A stretch of DNA of 57,821 nucleotides from assembly GCF_013283785.1 (NCBI RefSeq), contig NZ_JABCPZ010000043.1:1-57821 (forward strand). The letters are read 5' to 3'. This document shows positions 17,762 through 26,645 of this stretch, in pieces. The number at the start of each line of letters is the position of its first letter. Positions within the stretch are counted from its first letter, which is position 1. This DNA comes from Nonomuraea antri (lineage in GTDB: Bacteria > Actinomycetota > Actinomycetes > Streptosporangiales > Streptosporangiaceae). The notes under the pieces are model-generated. The model saw only the letters and a list, made by a program, of their open reading frames with translations. It was not told the DNA's origin and searched no databases. The translations under genes were made by a program, and so were the position numbers.

Positions 17762-19493
17762 CTTCGTTCTCCCACTTCGGCGCCATGTCCCGGGCGATCT
17801 TGATGTCGTCGTTGCTGGTGCCCGCGGCGACCATGGGCCAGACCATGGCGTCCTGGTGGACGACGAAGTCGACCACCACGGGCACGTCGTTGATCTCCAT
17901 GGCCTTCCTGATCGTGGCGTCGACGTCTTCGGGACGCTCGCAGCGCAGGCCCACACAACCATAGGCCTCCGCCAGCTTCACGAAGTCCGGGATGCGACGC
18001 TTCGCCTGCAGGTCGGTGTTGGAGTAGCGCTGGTCGTAGAAGAGCGTCTGCCACTGGCGGACCATGCCGAGGTTACCGTTGTTGATGACCGCCACCTTGA
18101 TCGGCACGCCTTCCAGCGCGCAGGTGGCCAGCTCCTGGTTGGTCATCTGGAAGCAGCCGTCGCCGTCGATCGCCCAGACCGTGGCGTCGGGGCGGCCCAT
18201 CTTCGCGCCCATCGCGGCCGGGACGGCGAAGCCCATGGTGCCCGCGCCGCCGGAGTTGATGAACGTGCCCGGCTTCTCGTACTCGACGAACTGGGCGGCC
18301 CACATCTGGTGCTGGCCGACGCCCGCCACGTAGTAGGCGTCGGGACCGGCGATCGCGCTCAGCCGCTGCATGACGTACTGCGGGGCCAGCGAGCCGTCCT
18401 CGAACTCCTCGTAGCCCAGCGGGTAGGTCTCCTTGTAGCCGTTGAGCAGCGTCCACCAGTCGGCGTAGTCGCCCTGCCGGCCCGACGCCTCGACGGCGTT
18501 GATCAGCTCGCCGATGACCTCCTTGCAGTCGCCCACGATCGGGACGTCCGCGTGGCGGTTCTTGGAGATCTCCGCCGGGTCGATGTCGGCGTGCACGATC
18601 TTGGCGTACGGCGCGAACGACGACAGCTGGCCCGTCACCCGGTCGTCGAAGCGCACGCCCAATCCGATGATCAGGTCGGACTTCTGCAGCGCGCCCACGG
18701 CGGAGACGCTGCCGTGCATGCCCGGCATGCCCATGTGCTGCGGGTGGCTGTCGGGGAACGCGCCACGGGCCATCAGCGTGGTGACGACCGGGATGTGGGT
18801 CAGCTCGGCCAGGCGCAGCAGCTCGGGCGAGGCACTCGCCTTGTGCACGCCGCCGCCGACGTACAGGACCGGGCGCTTGGCCTCGGCGATCAGCTTGGCG
18901 GCCTCGCGGATCTGCTTGGAGTGCGGCTTGGTGACCGGGCGGTAGCCGGGCAACTGCATGGTCGGCGGCCAGGAGAACGTGGTGTCGGCCTGCAACGCGT
19001 CCTTGGCGATGTCCACCAGCACCGGGCCGGGACGGCCGGTCGAGGCGATGTGGAACGCCTCCATGATCGTGCGCGGGATGTCCGCGGCGTCGGTGATCAA
19101 GAAGTTGTGCTTGGTGATCGGCATCGTGATGCCGGCGATGTCGGCTTCCTGGAAGGCGTCCGTGCCGATCAGCGGCGAGGCGACCTGCCCGGTGATGGCG
19201 ACCATCGGCACGGAGTCCATGTAGGCGTCGGCGATCGGCGTCACCAGGTTCGTGGCGCCCGGGCCGCTGGTGGCCATGCAGACCCCGACCCGGCCGGTGG
19301 CCTGGGCGTAACCCTCGGCCGCGTGACCAGCGCCCTGCTCGTGCCGTACAAGCACGTGCCGGACCTTGGTCGAGTCGTAGAGAGGATCGTAGGCGGGGAG
19401 AATCGCGCCACCTGGGATCCCGAACACGGTGTCGACTCCCACGTGCTCCAACGCCCTGACCAGGGCTTGTGCACCTGTCATCCGTTCGGTCAT
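17754..19493 (-). CDS. ilvB: Acetolactate synthase large (catalytic) subunit
   Basis: A 579-residue thiamine-diphosphate enzyme, first common step of branched-chain amino acid synthesis. The catalytic glutamate lies in [14 protein letters not shown]. The ThDP-binding motif is [14 protein letters not shown] followed by [14 protein letters not shown]-binding middle domain is present. ATG 19493 ([15 protein letters not shown]) has AAGGAA about 7 nt upstream. It heads the ilvBNC operon and is preceded by a leader peptide and attenuator at 19535-19646. Confidence 0.97.
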   Translation of the reverse strand: MTERMTGAQALVRALEHVGVDTVFGIPGGAILPAYDPLYDSTKVRHVLVRHEQGAGHAAEGYAQATGRVGVCMATSGPGATNLVTPIADAYMDSVPMVAITGQVASPLIGTDAFQEADIAGITMPITKHNFLITDAADIPRTIMEAFHIASTGRPGPVLVDIAKDALQADTTFSWPPTMQLPGYRPVTKPHSKQIREAAKLIAEAKRPVLYVGGGVHKASASPELLRLAELTHIPVVTTLMARGAFPDSHPQHMGMPGMHGSVSAVGALQKSDLIIGLGVRFDDRVTGQLSSFAPYAKIVHADIDPAEISKNRHADVPIVGDCKEVIGELINAVEASGRQGDYADWWTLLNGYKETYPLGYEEFEDGSLAPQYVMQRLSAIAGPDAYYVAGVGQHQMWAAQFVEYEKPGTFINSGGAGTMGFAVPAAMGAKMGRPDATVWAIDGDGCFQMTNQELATCALEGVPIKVAVINNGNLGMVRQWQTLFYDQRYSNTDLQAKRRIPDFVKLAEAYGCVGLRCERPEDVDATIRKAMEINDVPVVVDFVVHQDAMVWPMVAAGTSNDDIKIARDMAPKWENEDE

Positions 19494-19534
19494 CGGCTCG
19501 TTCCTTGCGTTGTCACTTGACGCCTTAAGGACAT

Positions 19535-19572
19535 AAAAAATGCCCCTTCCCACCGGGAGGTGGGACTGGGGC
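19535..19572 (-). terminator. ilvB attenuator terminator hairpin
   Basis: On the minus strand GCCCC and TCCCACC pair with GGTGGGA and GGGGC around TCCC (19572-19542), followed at once by ATTTTTT (19541-19535). It stands 41 nt before the ilvB start, upstream of the gene it controls, so it is an attenuator and not an end-of-operon signal. Confidence 0.88.
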
Positions 19573-19613
19573 GGCGCGCAGGTCGGAGTGCTTCGCTAAC
19601 GGCCTGCGCGCCG
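19572..19613 (-). promoter_or_regulatory. Upstream leader hairpin of the ilvB attenuator
   Basis: CGGCGCGCAGG (19613-19603) pairs perfectly with CCTGCGCGCCG (19582-19572), 11 bp with a 20-nt loop. The first arm overlaps leader-peptide codons 12-15, so a ribosome stalled on the Ile-Leu-Val-Val-Leu codons would cover it. TCCGACC (19587-19581) could then pair, 6 of 7, with GGTGGGA of the terminator; that antiterminator is inference. Confidence 0.7.
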
Positions 19614-19646
19614 GCGAAGTACTACGAGAATCTCACTGCGAAGCAT
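19596..19646 (-). CDS. ilvB operon leader peptide, 16 residues
   Basis: The frame reads MLRSEILVVLRRRAGR then TAG. Five consecutive residues, Ile-Leu-Val-Val-Leu, are exactly the end products of the pathway encoded downstream. It is followed by a stem-loop and a T-run terminator before ilvB, so it fits ribosome-mediated attenuation, as predicted for ilvB in other actinobacteria. The start codon is 7 nt after a TATGGT -10 box and is probably leaderless; the only Shine-Dalgarno-like bases are too close. Confidence 0.85.
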   Translation of the reverse strand: MLRSEILVVLRRRAGR

Positions 19647-19653
19647 GCCTTAC

Positions 19654-19684
19654 ACCATAGCCGCTCCGAACGCCCCAGTGTCAA
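19654..19684 (-). promoter_or_regulatory. Promoter of the ilvB operon
   Basis: TTGACA (19684-19679), a consensus -35, and TATGGT (19659-19654) are 19 bp apart. Seven nt after the -10 comes the A of the leader-peptide start codon. The spacing is 1-2 bp longer than ideal. Confidence 0.7.
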
Positions 19685-19702
19685 CTTGGTGGGACACAAG
19701 TC

Positions 19703-22315
19703 TCAGACAGTGAGACTCGTCCGCATCAGTGAGTCCACCCCGCGAGCCGCCATCGGACGGGCGACCAGGAAGCCCTGCCCCCTGGTGCAGCCCATCTCCC
19801 GCAGCAATTCGAGCTGCTCGGGACGCTCGATGCCCTCGGCCACCACGATGAGACCGAGGTCGTGGCCGAGCCGCACGATCGTGCGGGTGAGCAACGTCAG
19901 CGTGTCGTCCCTGCCCAGCCCGGAGACGAACGACGGATCGATCTTGATCATGTCGACCGGGAGCTGCCTGAGGAAGGCCAGCGAGGCGTAGCCGGTGCCG
20001 AAGTCGTCGATGGCCAGCCGCACGCCGAGCGCGCGCAGCTCCGACAGCCGCTTGATCGTCTCCTCGGCGTCCTCGACCAGCATCTCCTCGATCACCTCGA
20101 GCGTGAGCGCGGAGGCCGGCAGGCCGCTCTCGGCCAGCGCCTCCTCGACCGTCTCGACGAACCTGGGCGCGGTGATCTGCCGGGCCGACAGGTTCAGCGA
20201 CAGCCCGATGTCCCACGACGAGGCCCGCCAGGCGGCCACCTCGCGGCACGCCTCGCGCAGGATCCACTCGCCCAGCGGCACGATGAGCCCGGTGTCCTCG
20301 GCCGGGCCGAGGAACTGCTCCGGCGGCACGAACACCGAGCCGCGCCACCACCGCACCAGCGCCTCCACCGCGGTCACCCGCGAGGTGGCCAGGTCGACGA
20401 CCGGCTGATACTCGATGGCGAACTGCTGCTCGATGAGCGCCCGCTGCAGGTCCGCGGCCAGTTCGAGCCTGCGGACCACGTCGGCGTGCATCTGCGCGGC
20501 GAACACCTCGACCCGCCGGCCGCCCAGCTCCTTGGAACGCGCCATCGCCACATCGGCGTTTCGTATCAGGTCTCCGGCCGGCATGTCGTCCTCGGCGAAC
20601 GCCACGCCGACGCTGGCCGTCAGCGCCACGTCGCGGTCGGCCACCCGGAACGGCTCCTGCGAGACCGCGCGGACCAGCCGCTCGGCCAGGTCGACCGCGA
20701 CCTGCGCGTCGCCGCCCGTCTCCACCAGCACCGCGAACTCGTCGCCGCCCCATCTGGCCAGCGTGTCGTCGGCGCGCACCGCGCCGCGCAGCCGCCTGGC
20801 CGCCTGGCCGAGCAGGTAGTCGCCGCTGGCGTGGCCGACGGAGTCGTTGACCGAGGTGAACCCGTCGAGGTCGAGGAAGATGACCGCCACGTACGGCGAG
20901 TTGCGGCCCGACAGCACCTCGCGGGTGCGCTCCTCGAAGTAGGCGCGGTTGGGCAGGCCGGTGATGCCGTCGTGGAAGGTCAGGTGGGCGACCTGGTAGC
21001 GCAGCGCCTCCTCGTCGCTCACGTCCCTGATCGTCACCAGCAGCAGGTCGTCGCCGCCGACGTGCCTGGTGGCCACGGACTCGGTGGGCCGCCAGGTGCC
21101 GTCGGCGCCGCGTACCCGGCAGGCGATCAGGCAGGCGCCCGGCGCGACCTCCTCGTCGGGGCCCATCGCGCGCAGCGCCTCCTGGATGCCGGGCACGTCT
21201 TCGGGGTGGATGTAGTCGAAGATCGGGCGGCCGACCAGCTCTTCAGGACGGTAGCCGTAGGTGACCTCGACGCCCGCGCCGATCTCGCGTATCGCGCCCT
21301 CGTAGTCGCACATCAGCACCACGTCGCCGGTGCTCTCGGCCAGCTCCCTGAGCTGCTTGTCGCCGAGCGCGACCAGCCTGCGCAGGTTGATGTTCACCCC
21401 GGCCAGCACGAACAGGCGCACCAGCAGGACCAGCACCACCGACACCGCGACGACCACGACGCCGGTGACCGGCGGCTGCTGCCGCCCGCTCGCCAGGTGC
21501 GCGAGCAGTGTGAAGGCGGCCACCGCGACCAGCGCCGGCGGCACCAGCGTCATCAGGTGGCCGACGCCAGGGCCGCCCGCCTCCCTGGCCGGCGGCCCCC
21601 ACGGGACGGCGGCCAGCAGCAGGAGTGCCACCGGGGCGAGCATGAGGCTCCAGATCGGCGGCGTGCCGTCGCCGAGCCGCGCGACCGCGGCCGCCATGCC
21701 CGCCACCGTCATCGTGCCCAGCACGCCGACCCCGGCCAGCCCGAGCGGCCAGGACGTGGACCGGTTGGCCACCACGGCGGGCACCACCGCGAACGTGACG
21801 AGCAGCGCGACCATCGGCGGCAGCATGGCCACGGTGAACGCGGGCGGGTCGCCCGCGTCGTCGTAGACGTGGCGCAGCGCCACCACCCAGCCGATCAGGA
21901 ACAGCGAGGCCGAGCAGAGGAAGGAGTCGGTGAGATGGCGCAGCACGACGCCCGCGGGGAAGGCGCGGCCCGCGGCCATCAGCGTGCCGCCGGCCATGAT
22001 CACGGTGCCGAGCAGCACGAACAGGTCGGCGAAGCTCACCACGAAACTCTCGGCCACCGGGCGCAGCGCCACGCCGGCCGCCCAGATGACGGCGCCGCCG
22101 CCCATCCAGCGCGCGCCGGCCGCCGTCGAGCGGTGCGCGAGCCTGCGGGCCGCCGCGAGCAGCAGCGAGGCCGCGGCGACCAGCGCCGCGAACGCCCCGG
22201 CTATCGCGCCGGCGAGGAGGGCGGGACCGCCCGCGAGCAGCGCAGCGGCGAAGCCCGCCGCACCGGCCGCCGCCGCGGCGGCCAGCGGCGCCCGTGGATC
22301 ACGCCAGCGGATCAC
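19703..22315 (-). CDS. Membrane GGDEF-EAL protein with PAS domain
   Basis: An 870-residue cyclic-di-GMP protein. The N-terminal about 300 residues form some nine or ten membrane helices without a family I recognise. A PAS domain follows (about 320-440), then GGDEF with intact motif GGDEF at 523-527 (diguanylate cyclase), then EAL with EAL at 651-653. The EAL domain keeps its metal and catalytic residues: LNLSARQ, LEVIEE, IDDFGTGYASL, IKID, AEGIER and RGQGF. Both activities could be real, with the sensor parts choosing between them. The start is a GTG with a weak ribosome-binding site. It stands alone. Confidence 0.93.
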   Translation of the reverse strand: MIRWRDPRAPLAAAAAAGAAGFAAALLAGGPALLAGAIAGAFAALVAAASLLLAAARRLAHRSTAAGARWMGGGAVIWAAGVALRPVAESFVVSFADLFVLLGTVIMAGGTLMAAGRAFPAGVVLRHLTDSFLCSASLFLIGWVVALRHVYDDAGDPPAFTVAMLPPMVALLVTFAVVPAVVANRSTSWPLGLAGVGVLGTMTVAGMAAAVARLGDGTPPIWSLMLAPVALLLLAAVPWGPPAREAGGPGVGHLMTLVPPALVAVAAFTLLAHLASGRQQPPVTGVVVVAVSVVLVLLVRLFVLAGVNINLRRLVALGDKQLRELAESTGDVVLMCDYEGAIREIGAGVEVTYGYRPEELVGRPIFDYIHPEDVPGIQEALRAMGPDEEVAPGACLIACRVRGADGTWRPTESVATRHVGGDDLLLVTIRDVSDEEALRYQVAHLTFHDGITGLPNRAYFEERTREVLSGRNSPYVAVIFLDLDGFTSVNDSVGHASGDYLLGQAARRLRGAVRADDTLARWGGDEFAVLVETGGDAQVAVDLAERLVRAVSQEPFRVADRDVALTASVGVAFAEDDMPAGDLIRNADVAMARSKELGGRRVEVFAAQMHADVVRRLELAADLQRALIEQQFAIEYQPVVDLATSRVTAVEALVRWWRGSVFVPPEQFLGPAEDTGLIVPLGEWILREACREVAAWRASSWDIGLSLNLSARQITAPRFVETVEEALAESGLPASALTLEVIEEMLVEDAEETIKRLSELRALGVRLAIDDFGTGYASLAFLRQLPVDMIKIDPSFVSGLGRDDTLTLLTRTIVRLGHDLGLIVVAEGIERPEQLELLREMGCTRGQGFLVARPMAARGVDSLMRTSLTV

Positions 22316-22409
22316 AGTCGTTGCCCATCCCGTCTCGAACTCTCGCCTCAGCGACCGCCGAAGCCTGGCACATCACCTCGCCAGTGTGTGCGGTCGCGGA
22401 TGCGCGGGG

Positions 22410-22433
22410 GGTGACAACGCCGATGTCGTCACC
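22410..22433. promoter_or_regulatory. Inverted repeat upstream of the GGDEF-EAL gene
   Basis: GGTGAC (22410-22415) and GTCACC (22428-22433), with GACA/TGTC extending inward, 95 bp before the GGDEF-EAL start. It may be an operator. The rest of 22316-22466 shows nothing clear. Confidence 0.3.
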
Positions 22434-22466
22434 GATCTGATAACCACACAGACCAATTGCCGCCAA

Positions 22467-22494
22467 GAGTTCCTTGACAGTGAGTCAGGAACTC
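22467..22494 (-). terminator. Terminator of the 2-hydroxyacid dehydrogenase gene
   Basis: GAGTTCCT (22467-22474) pairs with AGGAACTC (22487-22494), extended by GAC/GTC past a one-base bulge, with a 5-nt loop. It lies 59 nt beyond the stop codon. Confidence 0.5.
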
Positions 22495-22552
22495 CCTGCA
22501 GACGCCACCGTACGCACTGGAGGTCACGGACCAGCCACGTTCCGGAATCCTC

Positions 22553-23461
22553 TCAATACGAGTCGGTAATGACGTTGTCAAGCGACTCGCCCGCGAGGTG
22601 GCGCCCGAGCTGCGCGCGGATCAGCCGCAGCGTCCGCCGGGCCGAGGCCGGGGTGCTGCCCGCGATGTGCGGGGTGATCAGCACGCCGGGCGCGCTCCAC
22701 AGGGGATGGCCGGCCGGCAGCGGTTCGGGGTCGGTGACGTCGAGCGCGGCACGCAGCCGGCCCGTCTTCACCTCGGCGAGCAGGGCCTCGGTGTCGACCA
22801 CGCCGCCGCGGGCGGCGTTGACCAGGACGGCGCCGTCCTTCATCCGGGCCAGGAACGCCGCGTCCACCATCCCCGCGGTGTCGGCGGTCGCGGGCACCAG
22901 CAGCACGACGACGTCGGCCGCGGGCAGCAGCGCGGGCAGTTCGTCCAGGCCGTGCACGCCGTCGCGGGCGGTCCTGGCCACCCGGACGACGTCGACCTCG
23001 AAGCCGTCCAGCCGCCTCTCCAGCGCCGCGCCGATGGAGCCGTGGCCCACGATCAGGACGGTGGAGTCGGCCAGCACGCCGGTGCGGTGGTAGGTCCACT
23101 CGCCGTCGCGCTGGGCGTCGACGAAGCCGGGGAACTCGCGCAGCACCGCGATCATCGCGCCGACCGCCCACTCGGCGGTGCCCGCGTCGTGCACGCCGCG
23201 CGCGTTGCACAGCACCACGCCCGGCGGGATGTGCGGCCGGTACTGCTCCACGCCCGCGCTGACGGTCTGCACCAGCCGCAACGCGGACATCCTGGCCAGG
23301 GTGCCCGGCACGTCCGGCACCGTGATCAGCGGCGGGACCCACACCTCCACGTCGGCCACGTCGCCGGGCAACGCGGTGGTGCCGTCGTAAACGGTGCACT
23401 CCAGGCCGGGCAGATCGGACAAGACCTCGACGACCGCATCGGAAGGCACCCAGATCTTCAT
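22553..23461 (-). CDS. D-isomer-specific 2-hydroxyacid dehydrogenase
   Basis: A 302-residue cytosolic NAD(P)-dependent dehydrogenase of the formate/glycerate family. The nucleotide loop is VGHGSIGAALERRL. The catalytic triad is placed as Arg in NAARGGVVD, Glu in TDPEPLP, and His in ITPHIAGST. It lacks the ACT domain of SerA. The substrate may be glyoxylate, hydroxypyruvate or a similar 2-keto acid. TAAGGT (23474-23469) is exactly 7 nt before the ATG and no Shine-Dalgarno is visible, so it is probably leaderless. It is divergent from the sugar dehydrogenase gene with only 29 bp between starts. Confidence 0.9.
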   Translation of the reverse strand: MKIWVPSDAVVEVLSDLPGLECTVYDGTTALPGDVADVEVWVPPLITVPDVPGTLARMSALRLVQTVSAGVEQYRPHIPPGVVLCNARGVHDAGTAEWAVGAMIAVLREFPGFVDAQRDGEWTYHRTGVLADSTVLIVGHGSIGAALERRLDGFEVDVVRVARTARDGVHGLDELPALLPAADVVVLLVPATADTAGMVDAAFLARMKDGAVLVNAARGGVVDTEALLAEVKTGRLRAALDVTDPEPLPAGHPLWSAPGVLITPHIAGSTPASARRTLRLIRAQLGRHLAGESLDNVITDSY

Positions 23462-23490
23462 GCCGAGAACCTTACGACTCCGGGGGAAGT

Positions 23491-24564
23491 ATGGAACACA
23501 TGAGGAAGCTCTGGACGATCGCGCTACTGACCGCCCTGACCGCGTGTTCCGGCTCGACCGCGGGCGGCGAGGTGACCCCGACCGCCGCGCTCTCGCCCGG
23601 TTCGCGTCCTGGCGAGCCGAAACCGGTGGCGACCGGGCTGGCGGTGCCGTGGGGCATCGCGTTCCCCGCCGGCGGGGGCGGCGCGGCGCTGGTCACCGAG
23701 CGCGACACCGGCAGGCTGCTCAAGGTGAGCCCGTCCGGCCAGGTGAGCGAGCTGGCCAGGATCGACGGCGTGCGCCCCGACGGCGAGGGCGGCCTGATGG
23801 GCGTGGCGGTCAAGGACGCGCACGTGTTCGTCTACTACACCGCCGAGCAGGACAACAGGATCGTCAGATACCGGCTCGGCGACAACGCGATCAGCGAGCC
23901 GAAGGTGCTGGTCCAGGGCATACCCAAGGGCGGCATACACAACGGCGGGCGGCTGGCATTCGGCCCCGACGGCCACCTGTACGCCACCACCGGCGAGACC
24001 GGCGACACCCAGCTCGCCCAGCGGCGCGACTCGCTCGGCGGCAAGATCCTGCGCATGACCGCCGACGGCGCGCCCGCGCCGGGCAACCCGTTCGGCACGC
24101 TCGTCTACAGCTACGGCCACCGCAACGTGCAGGGCCTGGCCTGGGACCCGGCCGGTCGGCTGTACGCGTCGGAGTTCGGCGCCAACAGCTTCGACGAGGT
24201 CAACCTGATCAGACCGGGGGCCAACTACGGCTGGCCCGAGGTGGAGGGCAGGGGCGACGACCCGCGGTTCGTGAACCCGATCGTCACCTGGCGCACCTCC
24301 GAGGCCTCGCCATCGGGGATGGCGTACGCGAACGGCTCGCTGTGGGTCGGCGCGCTGCGCGGCGAGCGGCTGTGGCAGGTGCCGCTGAGCCAGGACGGCG
24401 CCGCGGGCGAGCCCGTCGCGCACTTCACCGACGCCTACGGCCGCCTGCGCGCGGTGGCCGCGGCCCCCGGCGGCACGCTCTGGGTGGGCACCAGCAACGA
24501 GGACGGCAGGGGCAGCCCGCGCGCCGGCGACGACAAGATCCTGTCGATCGCCCCGGCGGGCTAG
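23491..24564 (+). CDS. PQQ-type glucose/sorbosone dehydrogenase-like lipoprotein
   Basis: A 357-residue exported six-bladed beta-propeller of the soluble glucose/aldose sugar dehydrogenase family. The signal peptide ends in the lipobox LTAC, so it is anchored outside the membrane. Family signatures are present: IHNGGRLAFGPDGHLY with the catalytic His, and SEFGANSFDEVNLIRPGANY with the calcium/PQQ side. PQQ use is expected from the family but is not proven, since many actinobacterial members have no known cofactor. GGGGG 5 nt before ATG 23491 supports that start. Its stop shares the tetramer CTAG with the stop of the opposing VanW gene. Confidence 0.9.
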   Translation: MEHMRKLWTIALLTALTACSGSTAGGEVTPTAALSPGSRPGEPKPVATGLAVPWGIAFPAGGGGAALVTERDTGRLLKVSPSGQVSELARIDGVRPDGEGGLMGVAVKDAHVFVYYTAEQDNRIVRYRLGDNAISEPKVLVQGIPKGGIHNGGRLAFGPDGHLYATTGETGDTQLAQRRDSLGGKILRMTADGAPAPGNPFGTLVYSYGHRNVQGLAWDPAGRLYASEFGANSFDEVNLIRPGANYGWPEVEGRGDDPRFVNPIVTWRTSEASPSGMAYANGSLWVGALRGERLWQVPLSQDGAAGEPVAHFTDAYGRLRAVAAAPGGTLWVGTSNEDGRGSPRAGDDKILSIAPAG

Positions 24565-26552
24565 CCGCAGGTCACCTGGGCGCGCGGCCGGTACTCGGTG
24601 GTCTGCTTCTTGTCGCGCTTGACCACCTGGCCGTCGTTGTAGAACACCCGGGTGACGTCGATCGTGAAGCCCTGCTGCCCGATGGTGGCCACGCAGCCGG
24701 GCGCGGTGCCGCGCTCGCTCCGGAACGGGGTGAAGTCCCGCTTGTCCGACTCCACGGCCACGATCTTGTCGTAGCGCTTGGTGCTCCACAGCGTGACGGT
24801 GACCGAGGTGCCGGTGACCGCGGTCTTGATCAGCACGCCGTGCTCGGAGTCGTTGCGCCACTTCAGGTCGCGGTCCGGGTGCAGCAGCGCGGCGTCGCGG
24901 CCGGCCGGGTAGCGGGAGTCGAAGTAGTCCATCGGGGTCCGCTCGACCTCTTCGTAGCCGCCAGCGTAGACCGCGTTGTACAGGGCCGTGGCGAACTGGG
25001 CGCCGCCGCCGCCGATGATCGGCACCATCCGGCCGCCGACGATCTGGCCCGCCTCGACGTAGCCGCCCTCGACGGTCCGCTCGCCGAGCGTGTCGTTGAG
25101 GGAGAACGTCTCGCCCGGCTTGACCAGGTGGCCGTCGATGTTCTGCGCCATGGTCTGGATGTTCTTGACGCGGGGCTGGCAGCACTCGAAGGAGGTGGTG
25201 AACTGGGCCACGCTCTCCTTGATGCCCAGGTCGCGCACCTCTGCGGTGGTGACGGCGGGCCTGGCCGCGGCGAGCGTCACCGGGATGGTGCGTCCGCCGT
25301 CGGCGGCCAGCAGCTTGATCACGTCGCGGGCCAGCCGCTTGTCGTCCACGCCGCGGCCGACGCGGGACGGGACGAGCACCGGGCTGCCGTTGACGATCTG
25401 GTAGGTGGCGTCCTGGGGCTGCTGAGCGGTGTCGACCAGGCTGTTCTCCACGCCCACCAGCGCCGACTCGGCGTCGAACTGCGGCGTCAGGCCGCCTTCG
25501 CCGTCGGGGACGTAGGTGAGGTTCGCGGCGATCGTGGCCGGGGCGAGCTGCGCCTGCTTGCCGGCGATGGTCAGCGTGATGGGCCCGGCGACCGCGCGCC
25601 TGGCCCCGGCCGCGGCGGCCGCGACCGACTCCCTGGTCGTGGTGGGCTTGGCCGGGCGCAGGGCGAGCACCACCGCGTCACGCCCGCTGAGGAACGCCTC
25701 GCTGATCTGGCGGACGGCGTCGGACCGGTCGAGCAGCACGCCGTCGGCGGGCATGCGGACCTGCGGGCGCAGGCGGTCGAAGGTGATCCGGCCCTCCACG
25801 GCGGGCTTGTCCACGCCTTCTGCCAGCCCTTCGACGGTCCTGGTGAGCTGGGCGGGGTCGATGGTGATCTTCGGCTGCAGGTTCGTGGTGCCGGTCAGGC
25901 CGCGCCACACCTCGATCGGGGTGGGGAACCCGCTGGGCGCCTGGTTGAGCGTGGCGACCACGTCGAGTTCGAGCCCGGCCTCGTCGGCCTGGATGATGTC
26001 CTTCTCGCCGCCGAGATCCACCTCGACGGGCTGGCTGAGCTTGGCGCTGAGCTCGACGCGCAGCTTCTCCGCGGCCTTGGTGACGGTCAGCCCGCCGATG
26101 TCCACGCCTGCCACGTGGGTGCCGCGTAACACGGCTCCCGACATCAGCACGGCGGGTACCGCGTAGGCCAGCACGACCAGCAGCGCCACCAGCACCAGCA
26201 GCCCGGGCAGGAGCCGGCGCTTGCGCGGCGGCTCGGGCTCGGCGATCTCGGGCCGTCCGGCCGGGCGGCCGAAGACCGGGGCGGGCGGTGGCGCGGGCTC
26301 CCGGTTGGAGTCGCTCATCGGCCAGGGCTGCGGGGGTGGTGGAACGGGCGGCAGTGCGCCGCCACCGCCCTGACCGCCCGGTGCGCTCTGGTTCGCGGGG
26401 GGCCGGGACTCCTGGTCCTGCGGGCCGAAGATGTCACGTGAGACACCCGGCGGCAGTCCTTCGATCCGCGGCTTCTTCGACTGTCCCCGCGAGGGCAATG
26501 GCACCGAGGCGAACGGGTCGGTCGGTGATTCGATCGGTCCGGCGTTCCGCAC
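24561..26552 (-). CDS. VanW domain protein with peptidoglycan-binding repeats
   Basis: A 663-residue membrane-anchored protein. Residues 1-110 are proline-rich and cytosolic; one membrane helix lies at about 115-137 (LLPGLLVLVALLVVLAYAVP). Outside are two PG_binding_4-type repeats (about 150-420) and a VanW domain (about 450-600) with the family string ATALYNAVYAGGYEEVERT and RYPAGRDAAL. The usual GGGICQ of VanW domains reads GGGGAQ here, so the cysteine is missing. It likely acts on or binds cell-wall peptides; exact function is unknown. GGGAGGAG 8 nt before the GTG sets the start. Confidence 0.9.
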   Translation of the reverse strand: MRNAGPIESPTDPFASVPLPSRGQSKKPRIEGLPPGVSRDIFGPQDQESRPPANQSAPGGQGGGGALPPVPPPPQPWPMSDSNREPAPPPAPVFGRPAGRPEIAEPEPPRKRRLLPGLLVLVALLVVLAYAVPAVLMSGAVLRGTHVAGVDIGGLTVTKAAEKLRVELSAKLSQPVEVDLGGEKDIIQADEAGLELDVVATLNQAPSGFPTPIEVWRGLTGTTNLQPKITIDPAQLTRTVEGLAEGVDKPAVEGRITFDRLRPQVRMPADGVLLDRSDAVRQISEAFLSGRDAVVLALRPAKPTTTRESVAAAAAGARRAVAGPITLTIAGKQAQLAPATIAANLTYVPDGEGGLTPQFDAESALVGVENSLVDTAQQPQDATYQIVNGSPVLVPSRVGRGVDDKRLARDVIKLLAADGGRTIPVTLAAARPAVTTAEVRDLGIKESVAQFTTSFECCQPRVKNIQTMAQNIDGHLVKPGETFSLNDTLGERTVEGGYVEAGQIVGGRMVPIIGGGGAQFATALYNAVYAGGYEEVERTPMDYFDSRYPAGRDAALLHPDRDLKWRNDSEHGVLIKTAVTGTSVTVTLWSTKRYDKIVAVESDKRDFTPFRSERGTAPGCVATIGQQGFTIDVTRVFYNDGQVVKRDKKQTTEYRPRAQVTCG

Positions 26553-26645
26553 GCCTCAATCTCCTCCCGGTCCGCAGCCAAGTCTCAGGCAACAGTAAGG
26601 CACGAGGGTCCGGATATGTCACGAGAAAATGGAAACGGAAGTATG

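Noticed and set aside
19862..22414. 850-codon plus-strand frame opposite the first GGDEF-EAL gene
   Set aside because: Shadow of a gene with intact GGDEF and EAL motifs; the frame is His/Arg/Gln-rich.
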